NCBI GenBank assembly: GCA_000320605.2
Contig: KB445812.1
Coordinates: 248,001 to 312,000 of the forward strand
Length of the DNA stretch: 64,000 bases
Origin: Gelatoporia subvermispora B
Lineage: Eukaryota > Basidiomycota > Agaricomycetes > Polyporales > Gelatoporiaceae
Direction: 5' to 3'
This document shows positions 48,518 through 58,170 of the stretch, in pieces. Numbering within the stretch: position 1 is the first letter of the stretch; every line of letters starts with the position of its first letter. Under the pieces are notes generated by a model. The model searched no databases and was not told where the DNA came from. It saw nothing but the letters and a program-made list of their open reading frames with translations. A program made the position numbers and the translations under genes.

Positions 48518-49499
48518 GTTCAAGTATAGTGTCGAACGCGAGACGAAATAGGGGGGAATATATGCAACTGTGGTAAGCTGCGGAGAAGTCTCAGCTGAGG
48601 AACTGGTCTGTGCTCAGCCCTCATATATAACTCCGTGGCGGCCACAAGTTCCGGAATCTGCAGAGACTGCAGCCAGGCTGCCTCGTGTAAAGCACAATAC
48701 ATGTACATGCTGCCTCGTGTGCAGGAGAGAACAATGGGAAATGTATAGTGGTGTGGTCACGCAGAAGCACAACCGTGGCTTTCCGACGAAAACTAATGAA
48801 CCGCATCATTTCTAGCATCACTAGCCGAGCCATGCTCATACCGACTTCGCTCCAGGTGCAAATTGAATCCGGTATGTCCGATCAGCGGAGGGGAGAAATG
48901 AGCCGTAACGCGAAGCGTGAGGTGGCCCGTCGGCTACAGTAGGACGGTCGACCGTTGTCGCAGACTTTGTGCTTGAACCCAATTCATGGCGATGCACAAG
49001 GCTGTAGCTGTGGAAGCTGCATCGCTGTGTATATTCGGACCCCTACTTGGGCCGGATTTTCTATGACCGGCTGCTGGAGGTGGTGAGCGGTGCTCATGAC
49101 AGATAGAGATATCGGTCACGTCACAACCCCAGCTTCTTCTCACTACTAGGCTGGAGGACGAGATGTCAGCCGTGGACCTGGAATGCGTCGGCGCAAAACT
49201 TACTGTCGGTCCGGAAAATGCTAGCAGTTCTCGGAGACTGTGGATGGGTTGCTTTCGCACCATGCGCTGTACCTTGGAGCGATCTCGGCTATGCGTTGCG
49301 TCCGAAGATACTGAGGGTCACCGGGATCCAGTTACCGGATATATGTGACAAGCGCATCGTATGTCGGATTCGGGCTGACGTCTGCTCATTCCGGATGGGT
49401 CAGCCTTGTATGACTCAGGATACATTCTACTCCACCTAGGTGATCCACAAAATCCTATACCCGGAGGCAATCACGCCTTGTAATGTACAAACTCAGGTT
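48518..49499. other. Spacer downstream of MC8 relic
   Basis: No gene is recognised on either strand; short overlapping open frames only. Confidence 0.35.
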
Positions 49500-50708
49500 A
49501 TCGGCCTACATACCTGCACAAAATTGTATGTCCCATCCTCTCTGCAAAGTGCATCAAAACATGAAAACATGCTATCAATCATGGTATGTGCTCCAATTAC
49601 CTGAGATACTTCATAAGCTCAGCCATTGTTGGCTGCTGGTCGTCATCTCGTCGAGCTGAAAACATGGACGAGTTAGATGGGTTAGAGCATCGAGCAGTGG
49701 TCTCACTTAAGTATTTTGCAAAGGTCTAGATCCACTGGAGTCAGTTACCTGTCAATTCATAGCCTCGGCGTCCATACCTTCTCTGATTTATAGCCCTTGT
49801 CATATTCGTAGGTGAGCTGCCAACCTCTGCATGCAAGGAAAATCTACTTGGAATAAATCAACCGCGCCCGCGTCTATTGGAGGCGGAAAACATACCGCAT
49901 CAGGCCATTCATCCTCCTCCGTGTTAGCGTCGTGAATCCGGCACATTCCATCATCATGTCGCGCGGAACCCGTCGGACAATTGCAGTGTCTTATTTCGGC
50001 GTGCTTCATCCTTTCTTCTCGTTCGTCCAGGACGCGGCTCTCAATATTGCTGTGGTTGCACTGAGGTCTACTCCAGCTCCAGACAACAGGACTAACGTTA
50101 GCTTCGACAACGAACAACGAAGGAGACTGCGCAACGTACCCTCTGATGAGTCGGAGCTGGCCTATGCGTTGAGGTAAGTGAGATATCGATTACCGCTTTA
50201 CCGTATCCTCACAGTGCACCGCATATCCAAAGTCAAACGACCACCATCAGGGAGAGGGTCCACCAAGATTCTATACTCTGACTGTCGACTAAAGTGTGAA
50301 CATACTTAAAGTAGAGAAGCTTACGCCATCATGACTCAGGCGCTTCATGTCAATCCCGTAATGGCCCTTGGGAGTTATGACTTCGCCGCGGCCATCGTCT
50401 TCGGCGTGAGTCGTATTCACAATATGCTCGGCAGGCCCTGCATCTAAGAGGCCACATTCTGGGCAAGATTCGAACCACGCGAGGACATCATCTACAATAG
50501 AAAACGAATTGGTCGCCTAGCTGAGCGCCTTGCACGAGGTTTTTGATTTGTCGGATCTGTTTATGTCAATAAGATACGATTGGCACCTCAGTAAATAGCA
50601 CTCACAATCCCGCCACGCGTGGCCCACAACGCGTTTTCAGACTGACAAATACCAGCCGATACGATATTCCGATGATAATACTGGTATCGTCCTGATCTAA
50701 TGGTTTTA
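49500..50708 (-). pseudogene. Inverted, catalytically dead caspase-like copy MC8
   Basis: A relic of the same family on the opposite strand, 28 kb from the array. Traceable pieces in order: exon 2 (YQYYHRNIVSAGI, near 50700), exon 3 (GAQLGDQFVFY, near 50540), the His exon (AEHIVN, then EDDGRGEVITPKGHYGID, near 50440-50345), exon 5 (RILVDPLPDGGRLT, near 50275), the Cys exon, the insert (DEREERMKHAEIRHCNCPTG), the p10-like exon (IFLACRGWQLTYE) and exon 11 (QPTMAELMKYLR, near 49620). Exon 1 with the first strand and start codon is missing. In the Cys exon the codons read ASSDSSEGTL where MC2 has AIFDSCHSGTML, so the nucleophile is lost. It is closest to MC2. Confidence 0.78.
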
Positions 50709-50867
50709 GATATCATGATGACGCGAGACAATTTGTCGCGTACGAATGAGCAAAGTCTTGAACTTGAGGCGTTTTGATGTGGTACAGGAACTTCTGGTTT
50801 GGATATCTCTGGCAGCATACAATTGGCATCTATTATCAGAGCCTTTTTTTGAGGGGGCCTTGTTGGT

Positions 50868-52354
50868 CTATTTGAGGTTGAGTGAGCTAGCTGGAGAGAA
50901 GGGTATCATCGATTCCCGCCTTCTTCCAGATTTCCCACACACACACCAGAGCGTCGTAAAGCCCCTGTTTTTGGCTAGAAATACGGATTTCCATTCCTCT
51001 TTGGCGTGCACAGGAACTAATGCCTCTTCTAGACGGGCCACATTCGCAGCTCTTGCACGGGCGTAAAGAAGTGCGACCTCAGTTGTAGTCAATTTTGAGC
51101 TGTTTAAGACGAATAAGTTGTCCAATAGGTCGAGACATTCTCGAAGCCATGGAAAATCAGGAGTATCCTGGCAGTTTATCGCTACTTCGAAGCTGGTTCG
51201 ATACGTCGATGAGCCAGAGGGCAGATCCGGATCTTCGGTATGCGACGATTTGTGGCCGACTGACTCGACGTGCACTAACACCGGGGTGCGGAGCCACTCT
51301 TGCTCGATCCTTAGCACGGAGCCCCCCCTAAAAGGTTCGGCGCTCTGAGGAAATTCAGGTATCGAGAGACGTTCTCATGACAAGCGATCTGTCGCAAGCA
51401 ATATTCTGTTAAGAAGAGTGTAGTGCAGCATTGTCGGGCGAAATAGCGTACCACGACATTGCGTAGACGTAGCGATCTCGCAAATGGGGCATTGACGAGA
51501 AGAAGTTCGTTGTTACCATGCCATGATACCTTGTATAACGTGAGGTCGAGGAGAGCAGGGAAGGCGCATACCAGATGAGCGAAGTCGCCGAAAGTTCTCA
51601 ATATGATTGACCATAGATTAAGACATGTAACATCCGTGAAGCGAGAGGCGGCAAGGATTGATGGTGGCCTCAAATTTGGTACAAGGTACAGGTGGGTATA
51701 TTCGGACCTGAACGTGAGGCTGCTCGGAGCATGAGATACGCGTGACAGGCCAAACAGGAATGTGGTCAAAAACTGGGATGGAATCCAATGCCTGGCATCG
51801 AAGTAAAGCTTGACGAATGAGGGGGTAATTTATTCACCTGACGGATGAGCTTGAGGCCAACTGCATAATTACGAGATGATAGGACAGCTGCGGCCACCTT
51901 GCCAGTACGATTGTATAAGGCCTTGCACGTTGCGCCGAACATAAGTATAGTCAACACATCGTCGATTGACTCCATGATGATGTGCAGGATCTCGAAAGGC
52001 AGTCTTAGCGTCACGAAACTCCTGCATAGATGGGTTCCATCAGTGCTGTCTGACAGCGAGCGGCACACTCTGGAAGACTGGAGAATGAAGGACGTACTCT
52101 AACCGCGGAAGTGCAGATCTACTGGGACCTGTATGTGCACGGATATGTTCCATTGGATTTGGGTCCAAGAACGTGGAGTCATTTTGGGTTGCCTGCGCGC
52201 GAGAGTGCTCGATCGATCCCCCTTGGAGTCCTGACATACCGATCACTTTTGAACCATAACGCTGGGTAACCTCTTGCATACCGAGTGTCGGTTCTTCTGT
52301 CAAAATGGAGATGGTTGCATTTTGATCTATCACAAGGGAGTTAGGAGTAGTCAT
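50868..52354 (-). pseudogene. F-box-like protein with two frame breaks
   Basis: Family resemblance is to agaricomycete F-box-like proteins. The lead from the ATG at 52354 (MTTPNSLVIDQN) joins after an intron to LRLPFEILHIIMES and LMFGATCKALYNRTGK, an F-box-like helix pair. The frame then breaks at a run of five G (51821-51825): VNKLPP is followed one frame away by FVKLYFDARHWIPSQFLTTF, the continuation seen in the neighbouring copy. The leucine-rich middle (FTDVTCLNLWSIILRTFGDF) runs on to RAPNLLGG. There a run of seven C (51322-51328) shifts the frame again into SVLRIEQEWLRTPVLVHVES and a tail ending at 50868. Both breaks lie at homopolymers, so sequencing error is as likely as real decay. 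Confidence 0.55.
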
Positions 52355-52970
52355 CGTTGGCGACAGGAATGAAGATATGTTGTTCTTGGACTCGAAATTC
52401 ACAGAATCTGGTGGAACAAAGATGACAGTACGATCAAAGCATTTGCCCTTGTCTACCTGGTAAGACGGGTGGCACTGGGACAGCATGGGGCGATATCTGC
52501 CTCGAGGAAGCGGCCGAGTGGACAAGGCTGTCCTATTTTGACAGGTTGATCCCTCGAGGCGGGTCACGGCGAAAGGTTTTCATGCGACTGAGCAACAGAC
52601 ACGTGCATAAGCATAATTACTTTTCAACAACTTCACGAATAACAACATTGATATAGAAGTAGACGTGATTGTACAAGATGCAACACAGAGGTATTGTTCG
52701 TCAGGGAGCGGATGATCAAACACTACATGAGGGGATTAGTGGTACCCGGCGAAACAATCAATCCAGATGAAGATGATGTACCAAAGAATCTCCGGATCAC
52801 TCCCTGAAAGCGCCAAGCGACAGTATACTCCGTGGTCTGAGCAGTGTGCATATCGAACCATGGCGGGTCCTGCTTTGATGTATCTGCAGTGTGCCAGTAT
52901 CTACCGATAACAATTCAGGCTGATTTATCCGTGGCGAACTTCGGACGTTGGAGCCTGTGCCTATGGTGTT
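52355..52970. other. Spacer upstream of the F-box-like gene
   Basis: The first 210 bases contain an upstream extension of the same open frame, probably untranslated. The rest shows no recognisable gene. Confidence 0.35.
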
Positions 52971-53107
52971 GTAGCAAGGCTGCAGGTCCTCGCGGAGCCC
53001 GTGTATTATCAGAAGACGTCAAATACGCAGTCGCTCATATGGGAGACAAAGATCTGAGTCATGGTTGTCTTACTCGCCGTATTGTGAAGACTTACAGTTG
53101 ACAGAGG

Positions 53108-53392
53108 TCAGTGTGTAGGTGTCAAGATACTACCAGCGACACTGCGCTGGCAAGCTTGAGCTTCACGCAGTTGATTTTGGGAAGGAATGTATGGCTTGAC
53201 GAAGCGAGGTGATTTGTTGACTAGGCGGATGATTTGAAGGCTGACCGTATAACCCCGCAATGACAAAACTGCTGCGGCCGCCTTCGCGGTATGACCGTAG
53301 AAGGTCTTGCATACTGCACCGAAAATCAACACTGTGTGCAAATCGCTGGCCAACTCCATTATGAGGTGTAGAGTCTCGACCGGTAACTTCAA
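53108..53392 (-). pseudogene. F-box-like fragment 2
   Basis: A short paralogue of the neighbouring F-box-like gene: LPVETLHLIMELASDLHTVL and IFGAVCKTFYGHTAKA match its LPFEILHIIMES and LMFGATCKALYNRTGK, and VNKSPRFVKPYIPSQN matches the region after the frame break. It then turns into REAQACQRSVAGSILTPTH and stops. The leucine-rich part is missing, so this is a truncated copy. It is useful because its uninterrupted VNKSPRFVK shows where the larger gene lost its frame. Confidence 0.55.
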
Positions 53393-53596
53393 TGGCTGAG
53401 AGCTTTGAGGCGATACTTACATCCAGGGAACAACCACGTGGGAGGGGCTATCGGCCGCTGGGAGTCTGAATTCTCATGGCAGGTCACAGTGGGAAGACAT
53501 AGGTCCAGCTAAGGAGTAGACACGTGCTTAAGTATTAATGCCTTCATAAGTGCCGCTCGCAGCAAGATTGGCATAGGAACATAAGTCGCTGTCTCG

Positions 53597-54099
53597 TTAT
53601 AACACCCAGGCACAAACGTCGACAAAAGGTGCAGTACGATGACTGCGATATCGAAACAATGCTACAGTCGATATGTCACGAGGGCTTGATAAGCGTGCGC
53701 TATATTGATGCAGAGCCTCCTGCGTCTGTAGTCCTGTAGAGAAGATGCGGGTCCTCGCAGCGCCGGTGTATTTTCCAAGTACATCGAATATGCGATCGCT
53801 CAGTTGTGAGACGACGAGTTGAGTTCTGACTGCTTTGCTCGCAGGCATGTGAGGAATCCGAACCGGTATGTGGACGTCAAGATGTGGCCAGCGAGGTGCT
53901 GCTGGCAAGCTCGAATCTCACGCGATTGAGTCTCAGAGGACCGTGGACATGCACGTGCCAGCGGAATTAGTGCGGAGGCGCATAGACGCATAGTACAACT
54001 CGAATGTTCACCGCTCAGTCCTTCCAGCGAACATGACCAGCCATTTCGAGGAAAATCTGCTTGCTCATTGCGTGTATAGGTAGCTCCAACGATGTGCAA
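53597..54099 (-). pseudogene. F-box-like fragment 3 / duplicated segment
   Basis: The segment around 53710-53940 repeats about 52980-53165: both have a gtcctcgc...gtgtattat/ttt block followed, about 130 bases later, by gtcaagat and the coding piece (RACQQHLAGHILTSTY here, QACQRSVAGSILTPTH there). No F-box is left in this copy. It is a diverged tandem duplicate of the fragment next to it. Confidence 0.45.
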
Positions 54100-54457
54100 T
54101 AATGGAAGCCAACAGGTGGTTATATGGGGCTGTGCAACCTCACTCCCGGACCGTCATATATCCGAGGCCTGGGACCTTTCCACCTTCCATTCAGGTACTC
54201 GTGCCACGGTGAGGCCAGGGCGTGCGGGTTCAATATGACATAAAGACTCTCGCCAGCGGCTCGTTGCACCGCTGTCGGGCTGCACCACGACCACAATAGC
54301 GTCCTAGGACACCGCTACGAGGCAGAGGCAGACTAATTGTGGCGACCCTCTGACAGCGTACGTATAATAAATACCGCAGGTCTCCAAGCTCACGCACCCT
54401 TAGCTACACCCCGCTCAGGTGCCGAATAGCGACCACCGCACGTACGATAACGCACCC
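54100..54457. other. Promoter-side spacer of the Ser/Pro-rich gene
   Basis: No gene is recognised. A TATA-like string (tataataaata) at 54363-54373 lies about 85-95 bases before the next ATG. Confidence 0.4.
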
Positions 54458-54973
54458 ATGTCCTACGAGCAAGAGCGAGACCTGGCGCCATTGATCAGCT
54501 CGCTGGAGCGAACAGCGAAATGGGTGGATGCGCAGGCTGGGCAGACATATGAAGACCTGCCGCGATCGAGCCCATCGTCCTCGACGCACCTCCCACCCAG
54601 CCCTACATCCAATCGTACCACCACATCATCAGACCAATCGACAACACAGTCTTCTGTTCCTGCCGCGAAGCCATTACCGATCACACCAAACTCTAGTATT
54701 CAGAGGGCACCTTCTGCACTGTCACGCCCCGTGGGGGCCTCGTTCCCGTTTCCGCAAAGTCCGCCGGGTTCTGGGTACCCGCTGCAGCTGGAGATAGTGC
54801 CCCCGCGGGCAGATGCAGCCAAAGTGAGTGATCGTCTCCAGCGCAGCAGAGCATGGCGTGGCCAGAGCCTTGACCGGGGGACGTTGCAGGCATCCAGAGC
54901 GTCCACGAAGAAACGACGGCCTTCATTAATCGACCACTTCCGAGGTCTTGCGCAGTCGAGCACGAAGAAATGA
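54458..54973 (+). CDS. Ser/Pro-rich hypothetical protein
   Basis: A single exon of 171 codons from the ATG at 54458 (MSYEQERDLAPLISSLERTA). The first 40 residues look helical and charged. The middle is a low-complexity Ser/Thr/Pro stretch (PSSSTHLPPSPTSNRTTTSS). The C-terminus is basic (ASTKKRRPSLIDHFRGLAQS), with a possible nuclear signal and a phosphosite-like RRPS. No family is recognised. A TATA-like string upstream and a clean frame support a real gene. The frame extends a little upstream without an ATG, so a preceding short exon cannot be excluded. Confidence 0.5.
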   Translation: MSYEQERDLAPLISSLERTAKWVDAQAGQTYEDLPRSSPSSSTHLPPSPTSNRTTTSSDQSTTQSSVPAAKPLPITPNSSIQRAPSALSRPVGASFPFPQSPPGSGYPLQLEIVPPRADAAKVSDRLQRSRAWRGQSLDRGTLQASRASTKKRRPSLIDHFRGLAQSSTKK

Positions 54974-55595
54974 GGCGACGCTGAACTTAACCTACGCCAT
55001 CGCCTGATGTGCCTGGTGCAAATGAGGAGAGTATGGGCAGTAGGTCTCCCGGCGGACAATGGTGTGAAATGGACTTCCATGTGCTGTAGAGAGGGAGTAC
55101 GATAGACTTCGGGATGCAGCTAAGGTGTTATGTGACATGCCGGTGCTCTACAGACAGTGAGTCTTGCGTCTGGATGGCAGTAGTTAGTGTAACTTTGATA
55201 CGGCGAACCTCATGTAGCACGCCAGTTGTAGGATAGCGCTTGGATTTGCACTGCATGATGAGGCTAATTGTATGAGTCTAGTTGTGCTACTGCCTGCTAA
55301 GTGCTGCCAGTGGGCCAGGAGGCGGGAACGAGACTGGTCGCCGGTTGTCAGTATCACGATTTAATGTACCCAAAGCGCGTAGTGTGATAACAGATAAGCA
55401 GCGGGGATGAAATGCACGCACCCAGTGAATTGTGTCTTCCCAGCATCTTCCGAATCCCGTAGGTGCTAACAATGTGTGGTGACAAAGTCCGCTCTGGCAG
55501 CTGCCGTTCCTTGCGAAAATCCATGCTCTGCGCGACAAGGCCATGGCGCGGCGGCAGGGCGGAAATGAATGAGATGATGGATGGGAGATACGGAA
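54974..55595. other. Convergent spacer between the Ser/Pro-rich gene and the GH5 gene
   Basis: No gene is recognised; it holds two 3' ends. Confidence 0.4.
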
Positions 55596-57341
55596 TCAGC
55601 AGGGTCCCTCACCGAATTCCCATAGATTGCCATCTCCCTTCTCGCGCGCATGGGCCTGCGCCCGCCTCTTCGCCCATGGGCCTCTGAACCCGAGCTCCTG
55701 GACGAAAGCGCCTGGATGACTCGCGGATGTCGACAGGAAGCCCCATGCATCGTCCCATCCCTGGATGAAGCCTTCCGCAAACCGCCAATGGTCGTAGTTC
55801 CCTGGCCATTGATTCCAGTACGTGGCATGCTCATCCAACGCCTTGTCCTTCGCTGCGTCCCTTCGCGCCATGTGGCCGGGGTCATCGACGACCGCAGCCT
55901 GCACGGTTAGTGCCATATTTCCTGGAAAGACACCAGCGGCAACGGCATCTCGGAATGACCAACCCTTGTCGCCCGCACTCTCCTTCTTGTACGTCCAGAA
56001 AAACCAGCCAGAGCAATAACGCTCGAACATCTGCAGCTGCGCGCTGACGTATGCTTGCCGAGCATCAGCTTCATTTTGCTCGCCGTGCAAAGATCCCGGG
56101 TTGAGCGCTCCGGACCACTCGCCCACCACCAACGCACAGCCAGCACTCTCCAGCTTCTGCGAGACACGAGCAAACATCTTGGGAGCCCATTCATTCGGGT
56201 CCGCGAGGCGTCGCGCGTGCTCTGATGCAGAAGTCGACGTGTCGCCGGAGGTGAAGCATCGATACAGGTGGTGGTCGAGAACTGCAAACTGGGTCGCGGA
56301 GCGGCTCAGGAAGTCTGCGTACTGATCCGTCATCCACGAGTCGCCGATATAGAGCGGCACGCTCGGATCGATCGCTCGCAATGCATGGAACACGTCAAGG
56401 TACCATTTCTCCAGCGCCGCACTTTGTGCGCCGGGCTGAGGTTCATTAAGCAGCTCGATACCGACAAGGTTCGGAAGAGGAGGGGTGTATGAATTGGCGA
56501 AGGCGGTGAGGTGGGAAAGTAGTGCGGACAAGACGTGAATGGTGTGCTTCATGTTGGCTTGCTTCGCGAAGAATGCCGGGTGTGGCGACGACGTGCCCGA
56601 ATGCGAATCCGCGTTTTGTTTCCCTGGCGCGGCGTGCAGGTCTGCAGGCACGATGAGCGGGAAGAGACGTGTGAGCCTCTCAATAGACTTACCGAGCAGC
56701 ACGCCGAGCCCATGCTTGTGAGCAGAGACTAGTGCGCCAGTGATTCTGGCCCAAGCTCCCTCGAAGACGTGCTGGAAGTCGGCGAAATCGGTCCCAGGAA
56801 GAACAGAAGGGTCCGCGCCGCAGACGTGGTAGAACCCGACCTACGTAAAAAGTTGGGAGGTTATCAGCACGTCATCCTGAGAACCCCAAAGCAATAGACT
56901 GAATACAGATTTAGGTGTGGGGAAGGCTGTGTTAAAGGGAGAGTGCAGCACTCACAGGGATCCGGACAGTATTGATACCCTGAGCCGTCAACCATGCCCA
57001 ATCTTCGTCCGTGATCCACGTATCCCAGTGATGCTCAAGGATCTCCTTCGCGTTGCCACCTCGTGCAACGTCGAGATCGCTCTGAGCTGGGGACGCAGCA
57101 GACTGGAATGGGGAGTCGGCTATCCACCTCTCGAGAACAAACCATGACCCTACAGCGATGTCTCAGTTAGTGTATAAAGAGAAAATATGAAGCAAGGAAT
57201 AATCTCACCGAGGTTTACACCACGTTGTTTGCGGTATCGGAAGCAATCGGCCTCGGCGGGGAATGCGGCAACCCCCTGAGGGCCAGGCGGAGGTGGTCGA
57301 GTATCTGAATGATGTCCAAAGAGCTTTGATAACCGATGCAT
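55596..57341 (-). CDS. Glycoside hydrolase family 5 protein, exo-beta-1,3-glucanase-like
   Basis: Predicted to act on beta-glucan or a related glycoside. The ATG at 57341 starts MHRLSKLFGHHSDTRPPPPG with no signal peptide. Exons join as RKQRGVNLG-GSWFVLERWI, ITDEDWAWLTAQGINTVRIP, VGFYHVCGADPSVLPGTDF, and then DLHAAPGKQNADSHSGTS, a typical GH5 strand. The catalytic acid is the Glu of GIELLNEPQPG, and the nucleophile is the Glu of LVVGEWSGALNP. LDHHLYRCF and WFFWTYKKESAGDKGWSF complete the active-site loops. The long C-terminal part ends NLWEFGEGPC. The lack of a secretion signal resembles the Exg3-type intracellular members of this group. The subfamily is not certain. Confidence 0.85.
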
Positions 57342-57900
57342 GTCTTGCTGTGTTGTGCGGTGCACTGTCCAGAGGATTGTTGAAGAAATGGATGAAGTCG
57401 GAATGTTATGAGTATGACGTCGTGCGCGCGGAGTCGACTGCGGTGGCGAGCATCGTCAGCTGACGCATTGGGCCCGTCATAAATTCGAGATTGGTGCCGC
57501 AGATGCCCAGCGTAGTGGGACCAATCTCTCGAAGCTTAACTGGACGGAAGTAAAGAAGGCAAGTCGCTGACATGGACCGCGAACCCGGCGACAGAAGTCC
57601 TGGCACATGGCGTAGCCGCCATGTTCATCCGGTGCTTTCAAGGTCAATGTGCTGGCGACAAGCAGCGTAGCTGGTCGTACCAAAAGACGTAGAAGGGTCG
57701 CATGAACATCGGACAAGCACAGACATACATACGACCACAATCGTATTGAACGAATCGCCCGGACAGCCCAGAAATTCCAGGGCTGAACTTGATAGTGCCG
57801 GTGTGTTACCGTATGTGTTGTGTTATATCCAGGAGTAAATCGCCTTCACTGAGGGCACAAAAACAGTAACTTCAAAGGGTATGATCAACTTCGTTTGAGG
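57342..57900. other. Spacer upstream of the GH5 gene
   Basis: No gene is recognised; promoter side of the GH5 gene. Confidence 0.4.
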
Positions 57901-58170
57901 TCAACGCCGTTGTCGACGAGTCCGACGAGCGCTTCCAAGTCTCTCATCGCACCGCGACCACGTGCACGCGAGCAGATTCCCACGACGAGTCCTCCTCCTC
58001 CTCCCACGACGAGCGATCGCCGCCCTCGCCACCCTCGGACTGCGATCTACTGCAATCATTTCCACTTCTCGAGTCTGCATCGAATACAACCGGTGCTGTG
58101 TCAATTCACTCTCCGAGTCTGAAGCTTCCGCTGCGTATTTTTTATAATTTTCGCCAAGTTGCCCAGTCAT
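57901..58170 (-). CDS. Possible small protein or terminal exon
   Basis: An open frame of 89 codons from the ATG at 58170 (MTGQLGENYKKYAAEASDSE), coding-like at first and then turning into an Arg-rich run (ARRGRRRRTRRG). The frame also reads upstream through FNEFAVRDVKARVYVCQDAF without a stop, which suggests an exon of a larger gene rather than a free-standing one. No family is recognised. Confidence 0.25.
   Translation of the reverse strand: MTGQLGENYKKYAAEASDSESELTQHRLYSMQTREVEMIAVDRSPRVARAAIARRGRRRRTRRGNLLACTWSRCDERLGSARRTRRQRR

Noticed and set aside
50455..50475. T-loop-like string (ggttcgaatc) on the minus strand
   Set aside because: It lies in an intron of the MC8 relic, and no acceptor stem, D-arm or anticodon arm can be folded around it.
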